From NCBI GenBank assembly GCA_003973485.1, contig QNXU01000268.1, forward strand, positions 1 to 40,774: DNA of 40,774 bases. The letters run 5' to 3'. Source of the stretch: Bacteroidota bacterium. GTDB taxonomy: Bacteria > Bacteroidota > Bacteroidia > Cytophagales > Cyclobacteriaceae. The position numbers were made by a program, and so were the translations under genes. Shown here in pieces: positions 18,945 through 26,895 of this stretch (positions are counted from its first letter, which is position 1; the number at the start of each line of letters is the position of its first letter). Below the pieces are notes generated by a model. That model was not told where the DNA came from and made no database searches. It was given only the letters and a program-made list of their open reading frames with translations.

Positions 18945-19264
18945 CCAGCTAAAGCTGGAAATTTAACCACAAAAGAATCAAAAGAAAACAAAAGAACAGC
19001 CAAAGGCTGTTTAACCCTAGCTCATATCCTTTGACATAGAAACATTTTGTTATCTCCTTTGAAGTTCCGTTCATTAGACTTTGATTACTTGAACAAAAAG
19101 AAACATCCTCCAGCTGGCGGACAAGAAGGTTTAATGCCAGCCAAAGGCTGGTCAGAATCTGGCTGGCTTCTACCCTCATGGTCAGCGCTGGATTGTCTGG
19201 CCAAGCAGGCCCGCTAAACTTTCCTCCCTCCCGCTTTTCCGAGTTCCTCGGAAGTGGTCGGGAT
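18945..19264. repeat. Cluster of short GC-rich palindromes (REP-like)
   Basis: CCAGCT-AA-AGCTGG (18945-18958), AACAGCC-AAA-GGCTGTT (18995-19011), CCAGCTGG (19111-19118), CCAGCC-AAA-GGCTGG (19138-19152), CAGCGCTG (19184-19191), TCCCG..TTCCGAG-ttc-CTCGGAA..CGGGA (19229-19263). Confidence 0.7.
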
Positions 19265-19418
19265 AATTCTTATTAAAGATATCATAACTAACATTTTTTC
19301 TACCTTAAAGTTAGCTTCTAAAACTACATATATTTGAGAAGGAATTATAGATTAATAATTCCTATTTTGATTGTTTAGAAGTGCGGTAGATTTTACAATT
19401 GAACTTTATAATTTCTTC

Positions 19419-20846
19419 TTAATCAGATTCAGCCTTTTCTTTCAATAACTCATCAATTACTAGATCAATATTTTCACTTGCCCTTCTACATTTATTCTCC
19501 ACAATTTTCCCATTCCAATCAATTAGCGTGCTATGAGGAATACCCTTAATACCAAAATCTTTTTGAAGCTTATCATTCCAGTTTCCGTTGGCATATAAAT
19601 TAGTGGTTTTTAGATTGTATTTTTTTAAATAAGATTTCCATTTTTCCTCTTCCGAATCAATGCAGATATTGACAATTTCAACTGGCTGATCTTTATATTT
19701 TTCAACCAATTTATTTTCCTCTGGAAATTCTTTAATGCAGGGTTTACACCAAGTTGCCCAGAAATTAATCAATAGAATCTTTCCTTTGAAATCACTTGAT
19801 ATATATTCATTACCAGCACTATCCGCAAGGAAAAAGTAAGGTGTTTTTGCACCTTTTGGTAAGATAGGATTAGCCTTCCTTAGGTCTTTCACATACTCTT
19901 GTAATTTTGGATCATTGATTTCTTTTATCCACTCTGTTTGATAGAGATAGGTTCTTCTTTCCAATATATTCCCTAATGAAAATGCTAAATATGTATCTCT
20001 TACTTTCCCTTCCAATTCTTTCTTAGCAATGTCAATCCCCACTTCGTAAAATTTAATCCATTCGGCTAAAGAAGAAGGTTCTGGACTTTGATATAATGGA
20101 TCTTGTAGAAATGCTAAGTAGTCACTCAAAAAATTGATATAGCGATTAGTTCCCAACAATTCAGCATCATTTATGGATAATGCACCAACTGTATTTTGTA
20201 AAAAATTTGGAGGTAGACTGTCCGTCATATTCAACATTCTTGTTCTGTACATCAAGCTATTAAGTTTCCAATGTGCATTTAAATATTGAAGCCGCTTGTT
20301 TTCAAAGTTTATATACCAATCAGGCAGCTCATTTTTATGTTCTGTTAAATATTGTTGATGCAAAGCTGTGATGGAATCATTAACCTTAATCAAATTAACA
20401 AAGCTTATATCTCCATGAGTATAACTTGCTCTTGGTTTCCAATCTGAACCAGTAGTACTAAATTTTTGCTTAAGAAATTGATTGATGTTTTTTAATGAGC
20501 CTTGAAATTCTATTTCTCCATTTTCCGATAGAAGCAATTTATTTTGTTTATTGGGCATGCTAAAAACTTTAAGTTCTTGCCCATTGATTTTTAAGTCCAG
20601 ATAAATTTTGCCTTGCGTAATAATTTGAAAATCTAAGCTTTGCCCAGCGGAAATAGTAGTATCAATTTCTTGTACTTGCCATGGCAATAAATACCAGTTT
20701 TCAATAGCTATTGTAACTTCTTCTGAAGTCTTGTTTTCTATTTGTAGCTTGCTTTTTCCGTTGAGCTGAAAACCATCTTGACTGTTGCAAGCAATAAGAA
20801 GTGTTAAACTAAGAATTAATAAATATTTTATGTGGCTGTGGTTCAT
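19419..20846 (-). CDS. TlpA-like thioredoxin-domain lipoprotein
   Basis: 475 aa; lipobox LTLLIACNSQD; C-terminal GKILLINFWATWCKPCIKEFPEENKLVEKY (WCxPC) and KGIPHSTLID. Confidence 0.9.
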   Translation of the reverse strand: MNHSHIKYLLILSLTLLIACNSQDGFQLNGKSKLQIENKTSEEVTIAIENWYLLPWQVQEIDTTISAGQSLDFQIITQGKIYLDLKINGQELKVFSMPNKQNKLLLSENGEIEFQGSLKNINQFLKQKFSTTGSDWKPRASYTHGDISFVNLIKVNDSITALHQQYLTEHKNELPDWYINFENKRLQYLNAHWKLNSLMYRTRMLNMTDSLPPNFLQNTVGALSINDAELLGTNRYINFLSDYLAFLQDPLYQSPEPSSLAEWIKFYEVGIDIAKKELEGKVRDTYLAFSLGNILERRTYLYQTEWIKEINDPKLQEYVKDLRKANPILPKGAKTPYFFLADSAGNEYISSDFKGKILLINFWATWCKPCIKEFPEENKLVEKYKDQPVEIVNICIDSEEEKWKSYLKKYNLKTTNLYANGNWNDKLQKDFGIKGIPHSTLIDWNGKIVENKCRRASENIDLVIDELLKEKAESD

Positions 20847-21139
20847 ATCAGCTATTTTTGTGAAAATTAAATATAACTAATATTATAGTGGAAATTAAAA
20901 TTTCTGAGCTATAATTAGTGCTATATATCTACTTTCGTTTCTAATAATTCATCCAAAATACTAAAGTTAAATATAGGCACAGCCCAGTAAAGAAGATATG
21001 AACTACAGTTTCAAAGAGTTTTCTTCTACTGTGTATGAGCTAAAGAGTGTAGTGATAAAATTTGAAAGTACAAAGATATTTAGATCCGTACCTAAATCCT
21101 TTAAAAATAAATTCATGTGATTTTAGCCTATCGCTCCGC

Positions 21140-21637
21140 TCAAATCACTAACTCGGCATTTAGCTTTGTCGCTAATCGTTTAGCATTCTTAACAGCAGAA
21201 TCCCTATTTGAGTAGTCAAATGAAAACAGAGGGCTGGGTGAATTCGGATATACTAAAATTTTGGATTTGGTGACTTTTCCTGACAGTGTAGGGCTAATAC
21301 CATTAGGTTTGTTCGTAACTAATTGGCTTTTAGAAATTACTTTTATTTTTATCAGGTCAGGAAGCGGCATCCATTTTCCCGTCCTGTAACCACCAATTGA
21401 CAAATATTCTATGAACCTTTTTTGTTTGAAATCAATAAGGGTTCCACCATAAGTGAATGTAATTACAAGCCCCAACAGAAGGGCTCCAATCCCAACAGCA
21501 AAAACTCTTTCTATTGAACTTTTCCCTTCTAAGAAGGTCGGACTGAGAAGAGCAAATATACCAGCGACCATCAAAAGTGTTCCTAAAAGATGCGGGCCAG
21601 CAACCAGATTTCGTTTTTTATAGTGAAAATTTTTCAT
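21140..21637 (-). CDS. Hypothetical membrane protein
   Basis: Listed ORF to 21676; likely start MKNFHYKKRNLVAG at 21637. Two TM segments. Confidence 0.55.
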   Translation of the reverse strand: MKNFHYKKRNLVAGPHLLGTLLMVAGIFALLSPTFLEGKSSIERVFAVGIGALLLGLVITFTYGGTLIDFKQKRFIEYLSIGGYRTGKWMPLPDLIKIKVISKSQLVTNKPNGISPTLSGKVTKSKILVYPNSPSPLFSFDYSNRDSAVKNAKRLATKLNAELVI

Positions 21638-21753
21638 ATAAATATCTCGTGGTACACGATCCAAAGGCTTAGTCAATCAAATAGTAATTGTTTTTTTGTA
21701 CTTTGGTTTTATAATTGGTATTACACATTTCTATCCACTTTAACTAGTTTATC

Positions 21754-23520
21754 ATATATTCTATCTCCTCCATCAGACATCTTCGCTGCGCCCTAACTAT
21801 CATACTCTTGTTAGCTTTTGCTACAGGATGTTCTGAATCAACCAAGAATTCTAATGCTGCTAAGACATCTCAATATACTTCAATATTTGGTAAAAACGTG
21901 TTGGTTTTTGACGATTCTATGGATTTGGATAGTATTAAGATGACGCTGGAAGCCTTACACGAGCAGCAAAAATATAACGAGTTTGGCTCAGAACGTTATG
22001 CACTATTATTCAAACCCGGAACTTATGATTTAGATGTGACGGTCGATTATTATGTTCAGGCACTTGGTTTAGGAAGATATCCTGAAGATGTTACCATCAA
22101 TGGAGCAGTACAATCCACCTCATCTACAAGTGACAATAAGGTGACCACTATGTTTTGGCGTGGTGCAGAGAATTTCAAAGTTGTCCCAAAAGATGGCGAA
22201 ATGATTTATTGGGCGGTTTCACAAGCTGCTCCCTACAGAAGAATGCATGTTGTGGGTGATATTAATTTTGATAAAGGCAGCTGGGCAAGTGGTGGTGTTC
22301 TTGCTAATTCTCTTGTAGAAGGTAGGGCTGGTTTAACCACCGGACAACAATGGATGACAAGAAATTCAAGCATTGGTAAGTGGGAAGGCGGAAACTGGAA
22401 CAGGGTATTCGTTGGAGTGGAAGGCGCTCCGAATGATACATGGCCCACTGAACCTACAACCGTAATTGACAAAACACCAGTAGTTCGTGAAAAACCGTTT
22501 TTGGCTTATACTGAATCGGGAGATTATGCTGTATTTGTTCCAGAACTGCTTAGAGAAACTTCTGGTCCTTCTTGGATGAATCGTGATGAAAAAGGTGAGT
22601 TAATACCCATAGCTGATTTTCATATCGCTTTTCCCGATAAAGATAATTCCACTTCCATTAATCAAGCCCTAGCTGATGGCAAGCATATTCTTTTTACACC
22701 TGGAATCTACGGACTAGACGAAACCATTACCATCACAAATCCTAATACTGTAATCTTGGGGCTTGGATTAGCCACACTCATTCCTCAAAATGGAGAAGTA
22801 GCAGTAGCTACGGATGATATTCCCGGTATAAAATTAGCAGGCTTTATGGTAGATGCAGGTCCGGACTTATCTCCAAGCCTGATTCAAATTGGAACAGAGG
22901 ATTCTGATGAGGATTTTTCTGATAATCCCATTTCTCTACACGATATCTATTGCCGAGTTGGCGGTGCGGTAGTTGGTCAAGCCGAAACCACTGTCACTAT
23001 CAATAGCAATTATGTAATTGGCGATCATTTTTGGTTATGGCGAGCGGATCACGGAACGGGAACTGAATGGATGGACGGACAAAATAAGCACGGGCTTGTC
23101 GTAAATGGGGATCATGTCACCATCTATGGCTTGTTTAATGAGCACTTCCAAGGCTATCAAACGCTCTGGAAAGGAGAATACGGACGCACTTATTTTTACC
23201 AATCTGAAATCCCCTATTCCCCACCAAGCTTAGAAGTTTGGAATGATAATGGAAAGCCTTATAAAGTTGCGGATAGCGTTGAAAATCACAAAGCCTATGG
23301 TCTCGGAATTTATAGTTTTTTTAGGGGCGAGCCCACAGTCTCCAATAATGTCAGGTTAGAAAATGCTATGGAAGTCCCTGACTATTCAGGCATAGTAATT
23401 ACACATATCTCAACATTCGCTGGACTCAATGGAGGCATCAATCATTCTATTAATGGATTGGGTGAATCCACCGAAGTGGGGGAGCTAAAGCTTTATGATG
23501 GATTTGAAGGGAAAGAATAG
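21754..23520 (+). CDS. Secreted/lipoprotein beta-helix protein of the family often annotated coagulation factor 5/8 type or adenylyl cyclase
   Basis: Listed from TTG at 21808; the in-frame region upstream to the stop at 21745-21747 encodes a complete signal IRHLRCALTIILLLAFATGC without ATG/GTG. Body: SERYALLFKPGTYDLDV, YWAVSQAAPYRRMHV, PVVREKPFL, FHIAFPDKDNSTSINQALADGKHILFTPGIYGLDETI. Confidence 0.7.
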   Translation: MYSISSIRHLRCALTIILLLAFATGCSESTKNSNAAKTSQYTSIFGKNVLVFDDSMDLDSIKMTLEALHEQQKYNEFGSERYALLFKPGTYDLDVTVDYYVQALGLGRYPEDVTINGAVQSTSSTSDNKVTTMFWRGAENFKVVPKDGEMIYWAVSQAAPYRRMHVVGDINFDKGSWASGGVLANSLVEGRAGLTTGQQWMTRNSSIGKWEGGNWNRVFVGVEGAPNDTWPTEPTTVIDKTPVVREKPFLAYTESGDYAVFVPELLRETSGPSWMNRDEKGELIPIADFHIAFPDKDNSTSINQALADGKHILFTPGIYGLDETITITNPNTVILGLGLATLIPQNGEVAVATDDIPGIKLAGFMVDAGPDLSPSLIQIGTEDSDEDFSDNPISLHDIYCRVGGAVVGQAETTVTINSNYVIGDHFWLWRADHGTGTEWMDGQNKHGLVVNGDHVTIYGLFNEHFQGYQTLWKGEYGRTYFYQSEIPYSPPSLEVWNDNGKPYKVADSVENHKAYGLGIYSFFRGEPTVSNNVRLENAMEVPDYSGIVITHISTFAGLNGGINHSINGLGESTEVGELKLYDGFEGKE

Positions 23521-23776
23521 TATGGGATTTTTATTTTTATTCAACATATTGTTGAAGAATTAGTATAACTCTTTGCTCAGGCCTTGAAAAAAGGTTAAGT
23601 ACTTTACAAATATGTCAGTTTATTTACCAGACTGTGGCTATTAAGAAGTTTAGAATTTTATGGAGGGTTTTGAGGTCAAATAGTTGTGTGAAAGGTCATC
23701 TTAAATTTGCTTTTCTAAAGGAGTTGAATTTGCAAGGTTTAAAATATTAGCGCATTTATAATACGATTTTAGTTTA

Positions 23777-23799
23777 AAACCATTAAATTTTAGTGGTTT
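23777..23799 (+). promoter_or_regulatory. Inverted repeat overlapping the probable start of the DUF6471-like gene (candidate operator)
   Basis: AAACCA (23777-23782) / TGGTTT (23794-23799); the GTG at 23793 lies at the right arm. Confidence 0.25.
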
Positions 23800-24134
23800 A
23801 CTTGTGTTCTAAGATAATAATTCGCATATTTGATGACTATAATTTCAAATATGATATTTTGAAACCTTGGAACGAGTATATTAAGCGGAAATTAAAATCC
23901 GAAATGGTTAAACGTGGCATCAGCAATGATGAACTTGTCCAACGATTGGATAGAATTGGTGTAGAGATGTCAAAGTCTAGCCTTGTTAATAAGATTAGTA
24001 GAGGGTCTTTTTCTGCTGCTTTCCTCATTCAATGTTTATATGTAATTGGCTGTCATGAAATTGAAATTGAAGAACCGCTAAGTATGGTTGCTGAAAATCC
24101 TGTTAAATATAAAAAATCCAAAAAGAAGTCATGA
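23793..24134 (+). CDS. Small DUF6471-like (HTH-type) protein
   Basis: 113 aa; WNEYIKRKLKSEMVKRGISNDELVQRLDRIGVEMSKSSLVNKISRGSFSAAFLIQCLYVIGCHEI matches the DUF6471 pattern. Overlaps the next gene by 4 bp (ATGA). Confidence 0.72.
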   Translation: MVYLCSKIIIRIFDDYNFKYDILKPWNEYIKRKLKSEMVKRGISNDELVQRLDRIGVEMSKSSLVNKISRGSFSAAFLIQCLYVIGCHEIEIEEPLSMVAENPVKYKKSKKKS

Positions 24135-26770
24135 AAAATCTGTTTTGTAATTCAACTGATTTAAAAAACGAAGCGGATGTAGAAGCTTTGTTTGTTGAAC
24201 GGCTTCTCAATTATTTTTCTTTTCCAGATGATCGTGTAAAACGGAAACGATCACTTGACGAAATGGTAATAGGGCAAGGGTCAAAAAAGGAAAAATACAA
24301 GCCTGACTATGTTTTGTTTGATTCAGCTGGCGATCCAATTATTGTAATAGATGCTAAGGCACCTTCAGAAAAGATTGAAGATTATCAGTATCAAGTTTCA
24401 TCTTACGCTCTTGGTTTAAACCAAAAATTCAAAGATAAGAACCCAGTAATATTTACAATTCTAACAAATGGTTTATACCTAATTGTTTACCCTTGGGATA
24501 ATAGTCAACCCGAGCATTTTTTAAAGTTTGAAGACTTTGCCCCACACAATGAAAGTTTTATAGAACTTAGATCTAAACTTTCATATTCAGCTTTTGAGCA
24601 TGCAAAAGCAACCAAAGGTATCTTTGAACACGATAGACCAACTTTACACTCTCTTCTAAAGTCTTTTAATGATTGTCATGATTTAATTTGGAAAAAGGAA
24701 AAAATCAGTCCAACTGATGCTTTTTATGAATTCTCAAAAATTATGTTCATTAAAATAAGGGAAGATAATAAAATCCATAATAAGTTTTCTAGTGGAGAAA
24801 CGCTTACAAAGGATCATTTTGTTTTCTCAACCCACTGGTTAGATGCGATGGCTAAAAATGGTATAGATCATCCATTTGATAAAATTCTTTTTAGTCAAGT
24901 TCAGGAAGATCTTGAAGAACAAATAAAAAGAAATAAGAAAAAGAGAGTCTTTGAAAAAGATGAAGGATTAAATCTGAAGGCTTCAACTGTCTATGAAGTT
25001 GTTAAAAAACTTCAACATTTTGATTTATATGGAATTGATGAGGATCTTAATGGAAGAATGTTTGAAACATTCCTTAATGCAACGGTACGAGGAAAAGGGC
25101 TAGGTCAATTTTTTACTCCTAGAGGTGTTGTTCATTACATGGTCGAGTCTACTCCTTTGACCATAAATGTCAGCAAAGAAAAATCTTTGGCAGAATCAAT
25201 CCCGTATGTTTTTGATGGGTGTTGTGGCAGCGGTGGTTTTTTAATTGATGCTATGGCTCAATTTGTTCGGGATATAAATAATAAAACAAATTTAACTGAT
25301 AAACAAAAACACGCATATTTAGAAGAAGCAAAGAATAATCATTTATTTGGCATAGAGGCGAATGCTAAAATATCGCGAATTGCTCGTTTGAATATGTATT
25401 TGCACGGTGATGGTGGGAGTAAAATTTTTAAAGCGGATGCTCTTGATAAACTGATTCAGTCAGAAGCTGGAATTTCAAGAGAAGAAGAACAGGGTTTAAC
25501 AGAATTAAGGGATGAATTCAATATAAACCACCTTAAATTTGATGTTATTCTTTCTAATCCGCCATTCAGCATGAAGTATGACTCTAAAGATCCTAATGAG
25601 AAGGTTGTCTTGGAGCAATATTCTAAAGTGAACAGGGTTGGCACAAAAATGACAAACTCAGAAAAATCTAACGTTCTATTTTTAGAAAGGTACTTAGATT
25701 TATTAAAACCCGAAACTGGAGAATTATCAACTGTTATTGATGACACTGTAATTAACGGGCAAAAAAGTCAGAGGTACAGAGATTTTTTACTTGAAAATTT
25801 CATTCTTATCCAAGTAATTTCTCTACCCTTCAATACTTTCTTTGGTGCAGAAGCCAATGTTAAGACATCTATCATTCATTTAAGAAGAAAAAGTGAAGGG
25901 GAAAAACAAGGGCATATATTTATGGCAATTGCCAATAATGTGGGGCATGATGATCATAAAAAACCAACGCCTGATCGAAATAATTTACGTGAGATAATTC
26001 GCTATTATGAAAGATGGCAGAACGGGGAAAATATAGAAGATGTGATAATTGACAACCAGTCAAATGATGAGCCGCTTGGATGTCCAATGCAAATATTTAC
26101 AGTTTCTCCAGATAACTTTAACAAAGAGCGTTTGGATGCTTTTTATTACGCTCCAGAATTAGTGAAAGCCAGAGAAAAACTTTTTAGATTAAAGGATTCA
26201 GGTGAAATAGATCTGTTCTATGGCAGAGACTTCGAAATTATACCTGAAATCAAAAAAAGGGAAGAGAAAAGCTTTGCTGGAAACACATATAAATATTTCG
26301 AAATAGGAGATGTCACCATTGATGGTACAATTGTTAAATACCGAGAAGAACCTTTTGAATCTCTACCAACAAGAGCACGACTTCAAGTTCGTAAGGATGA
26401 TGTGATTTTTGCCAAAAACAATAGTAGTCGGGGAACGACCGTAATAATACCGAGTGAATTTGACGATCAACTTGTTACTACAGGATTTATAGGTATAAGA
26501 CCGAAAAATCACGATGAAAAATATCTTCTTTGGGGAATTCTTGAATCTGAATTCTTTAGAAAACAAATTTATTACCTCTCAATAACTGCGTCTCAGCCTG
26601 AGGTTAGAGAGACCATATTTAAGAATGAGATAATAATTCCCATTCCACGGGATGAAAAAGCAAAGCAGAATATAATTGACAATGCTATTCAAGCAGAAAA
26701 AGCAAGAATCAGCCTTAGTAATGCTGTCAAAGGTTCAAGCGATGCCGTTAATAGTATCTTTAACGTTTAG
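24131..26770 (+). CDS. Single-polypeptide restriction-modification enzyme: N-terminal HsdR_N-like nuclease, gamma N6-adenine methylase, C-terminal TRD (type IIG-like)
   Basis: 879 aa; PD-(D/E)xK candidate KPDYVLFDSAGDPIIVIDAK; SAM motif FDGCCGSGGFLIDAM; catalytic NPPF (ILSNPPFSMKY); C-terminal type-I-S-like segment ...RKDDVIFAKNNSSRGTTVI...EFFRKQIYYLSITASQPEVRETIFKNEIIIPIP. No DEAD/helicase motifs seen. Confidence 0.88.
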   Translation: MKNLFCNSTDLKNEADVEALFVERLLNYFSFPDDRVKRKRSLDEMVIGQGSKKEKYKPDYVLFDSAGDPIIVIDAKAPSEKIEDYQYQVSSYALGLNQKFKDKNPVIFTILTNGLYLIVYPWDNSQPEHFLKFEDFAPHNESFIELRSKLSYSAFEHAKATKGIFEHDRPTLHSLLKSFNDCHDLIWKKEKISPTDAFYEFSKIMFIKIREDNKIHNKFSSGETLTKDHFVFSTHWLDAMAKNGIDHPFDKILFSQVQEDLEEQIKRNKKKRVFEKDEGLNLKASTVYEVVKKLQHFDLYGIDEDLNGRMFETFLNATVRGKGLGQFFTPRGVVHYMVESTPLTINVSKEKSLAESIPYVFDGCCGSGGFLIDAMAQFVRDINNKTNLTDKQKHAYLEEAKNNHLFGIEANAKISRIARLNMYLHGDGGSKIFKADALDKLIQSEAGISREEEQGLTELRDEFNINHLKFDVILSNPPFSMKYDSKDPNEKVVLEQYSKVNRVGTKMTNSEKSNVLFLERYLDLLKPETGELSTVIDDTVINGQKSQRYRDFLLENFILIQVISLPFNTFFGAEANVKTSIIHLRRKSEGEKQGHIFMAIANNVGHDDHKKPTPDRNNLREIIRYYERWQNGENIEDVIIDNQSNDEPLGCPMQIFTVSPDNFNKERLDAFYYAPELVKAREKLFRLKDSGEIDLFYGRDFEIIPEIKKREEKSFAGNTYKYFEIGDVTIDGTIVKYREEPFESLPTRARLQVRKDDVIFAKNNSSRGTTVIIPSEFDDQLVTTGFIGIRPKNHDEKYLLWGILESEFFRKQIYYLSITASQPEVRETIFKNEIIIPIPRDEKAKQNIIDNAIQAEKARISLSNAVKGSSDAVNSIFNV

Positions 26771-26835
26771 GAAATTTTAGGCTCTTTTGGTTTTTGAACT
26801 AAAGAAGTAAATATATAAGCCTTATTATTCCACAC

Positions 26836-26871
26836 AAAAAAAGCGTCCCAGAAAACCCTGAAACGCTTTAG
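26836..26871 (-). terminator. Rho-independent terminator for the M3 peptidase gene
   Basis: Minus strand TAAAGCGTTTCAGGGTTTTCTGGGACGCTTTTTTT: AAAGCGT/ACGCTTT stem extended through U-G pairs and CAG/CTG, T7 tail. Confidence 0.85.
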
Positions 26872-26895
26872 TTAAATTAACTTGACTAAAAGATT

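Noticed and set aside
19340-19363. AGGAATTAT-N6-ATAATTCCT inverted repeat downstream of the TlpA-like gene
   Set aside because: AT-rich 9-bp stem with no convincing U-tract on the minus strand; chance in AT-rich DNA is plausible.
20998-21120. 40-codon ORF MNYSFKEFSSTVYELKSVVIKFESTKIFRSVPKSFKNKFM in the intergenic region
   Set aside because: Short, no recognised family and no clear ribosome/promoter context; could be a remnant but not supportable.
23540-23556. TTCAACA-TAT-TGTTGAA hairpin after the beta-helix gene
   Set aside because: Weak AT-rich 7-bp stem without a following T tract; could be a weak terminator but evidence is insufficient.
24131-26770. Interpretation as a classical type I system, BREX or DISARM
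   Set aside because: No helicase/translocase, PglZ, BrxC or DrmAB-like partners; nuclease, methylase and a single TRD are fused in one chain.
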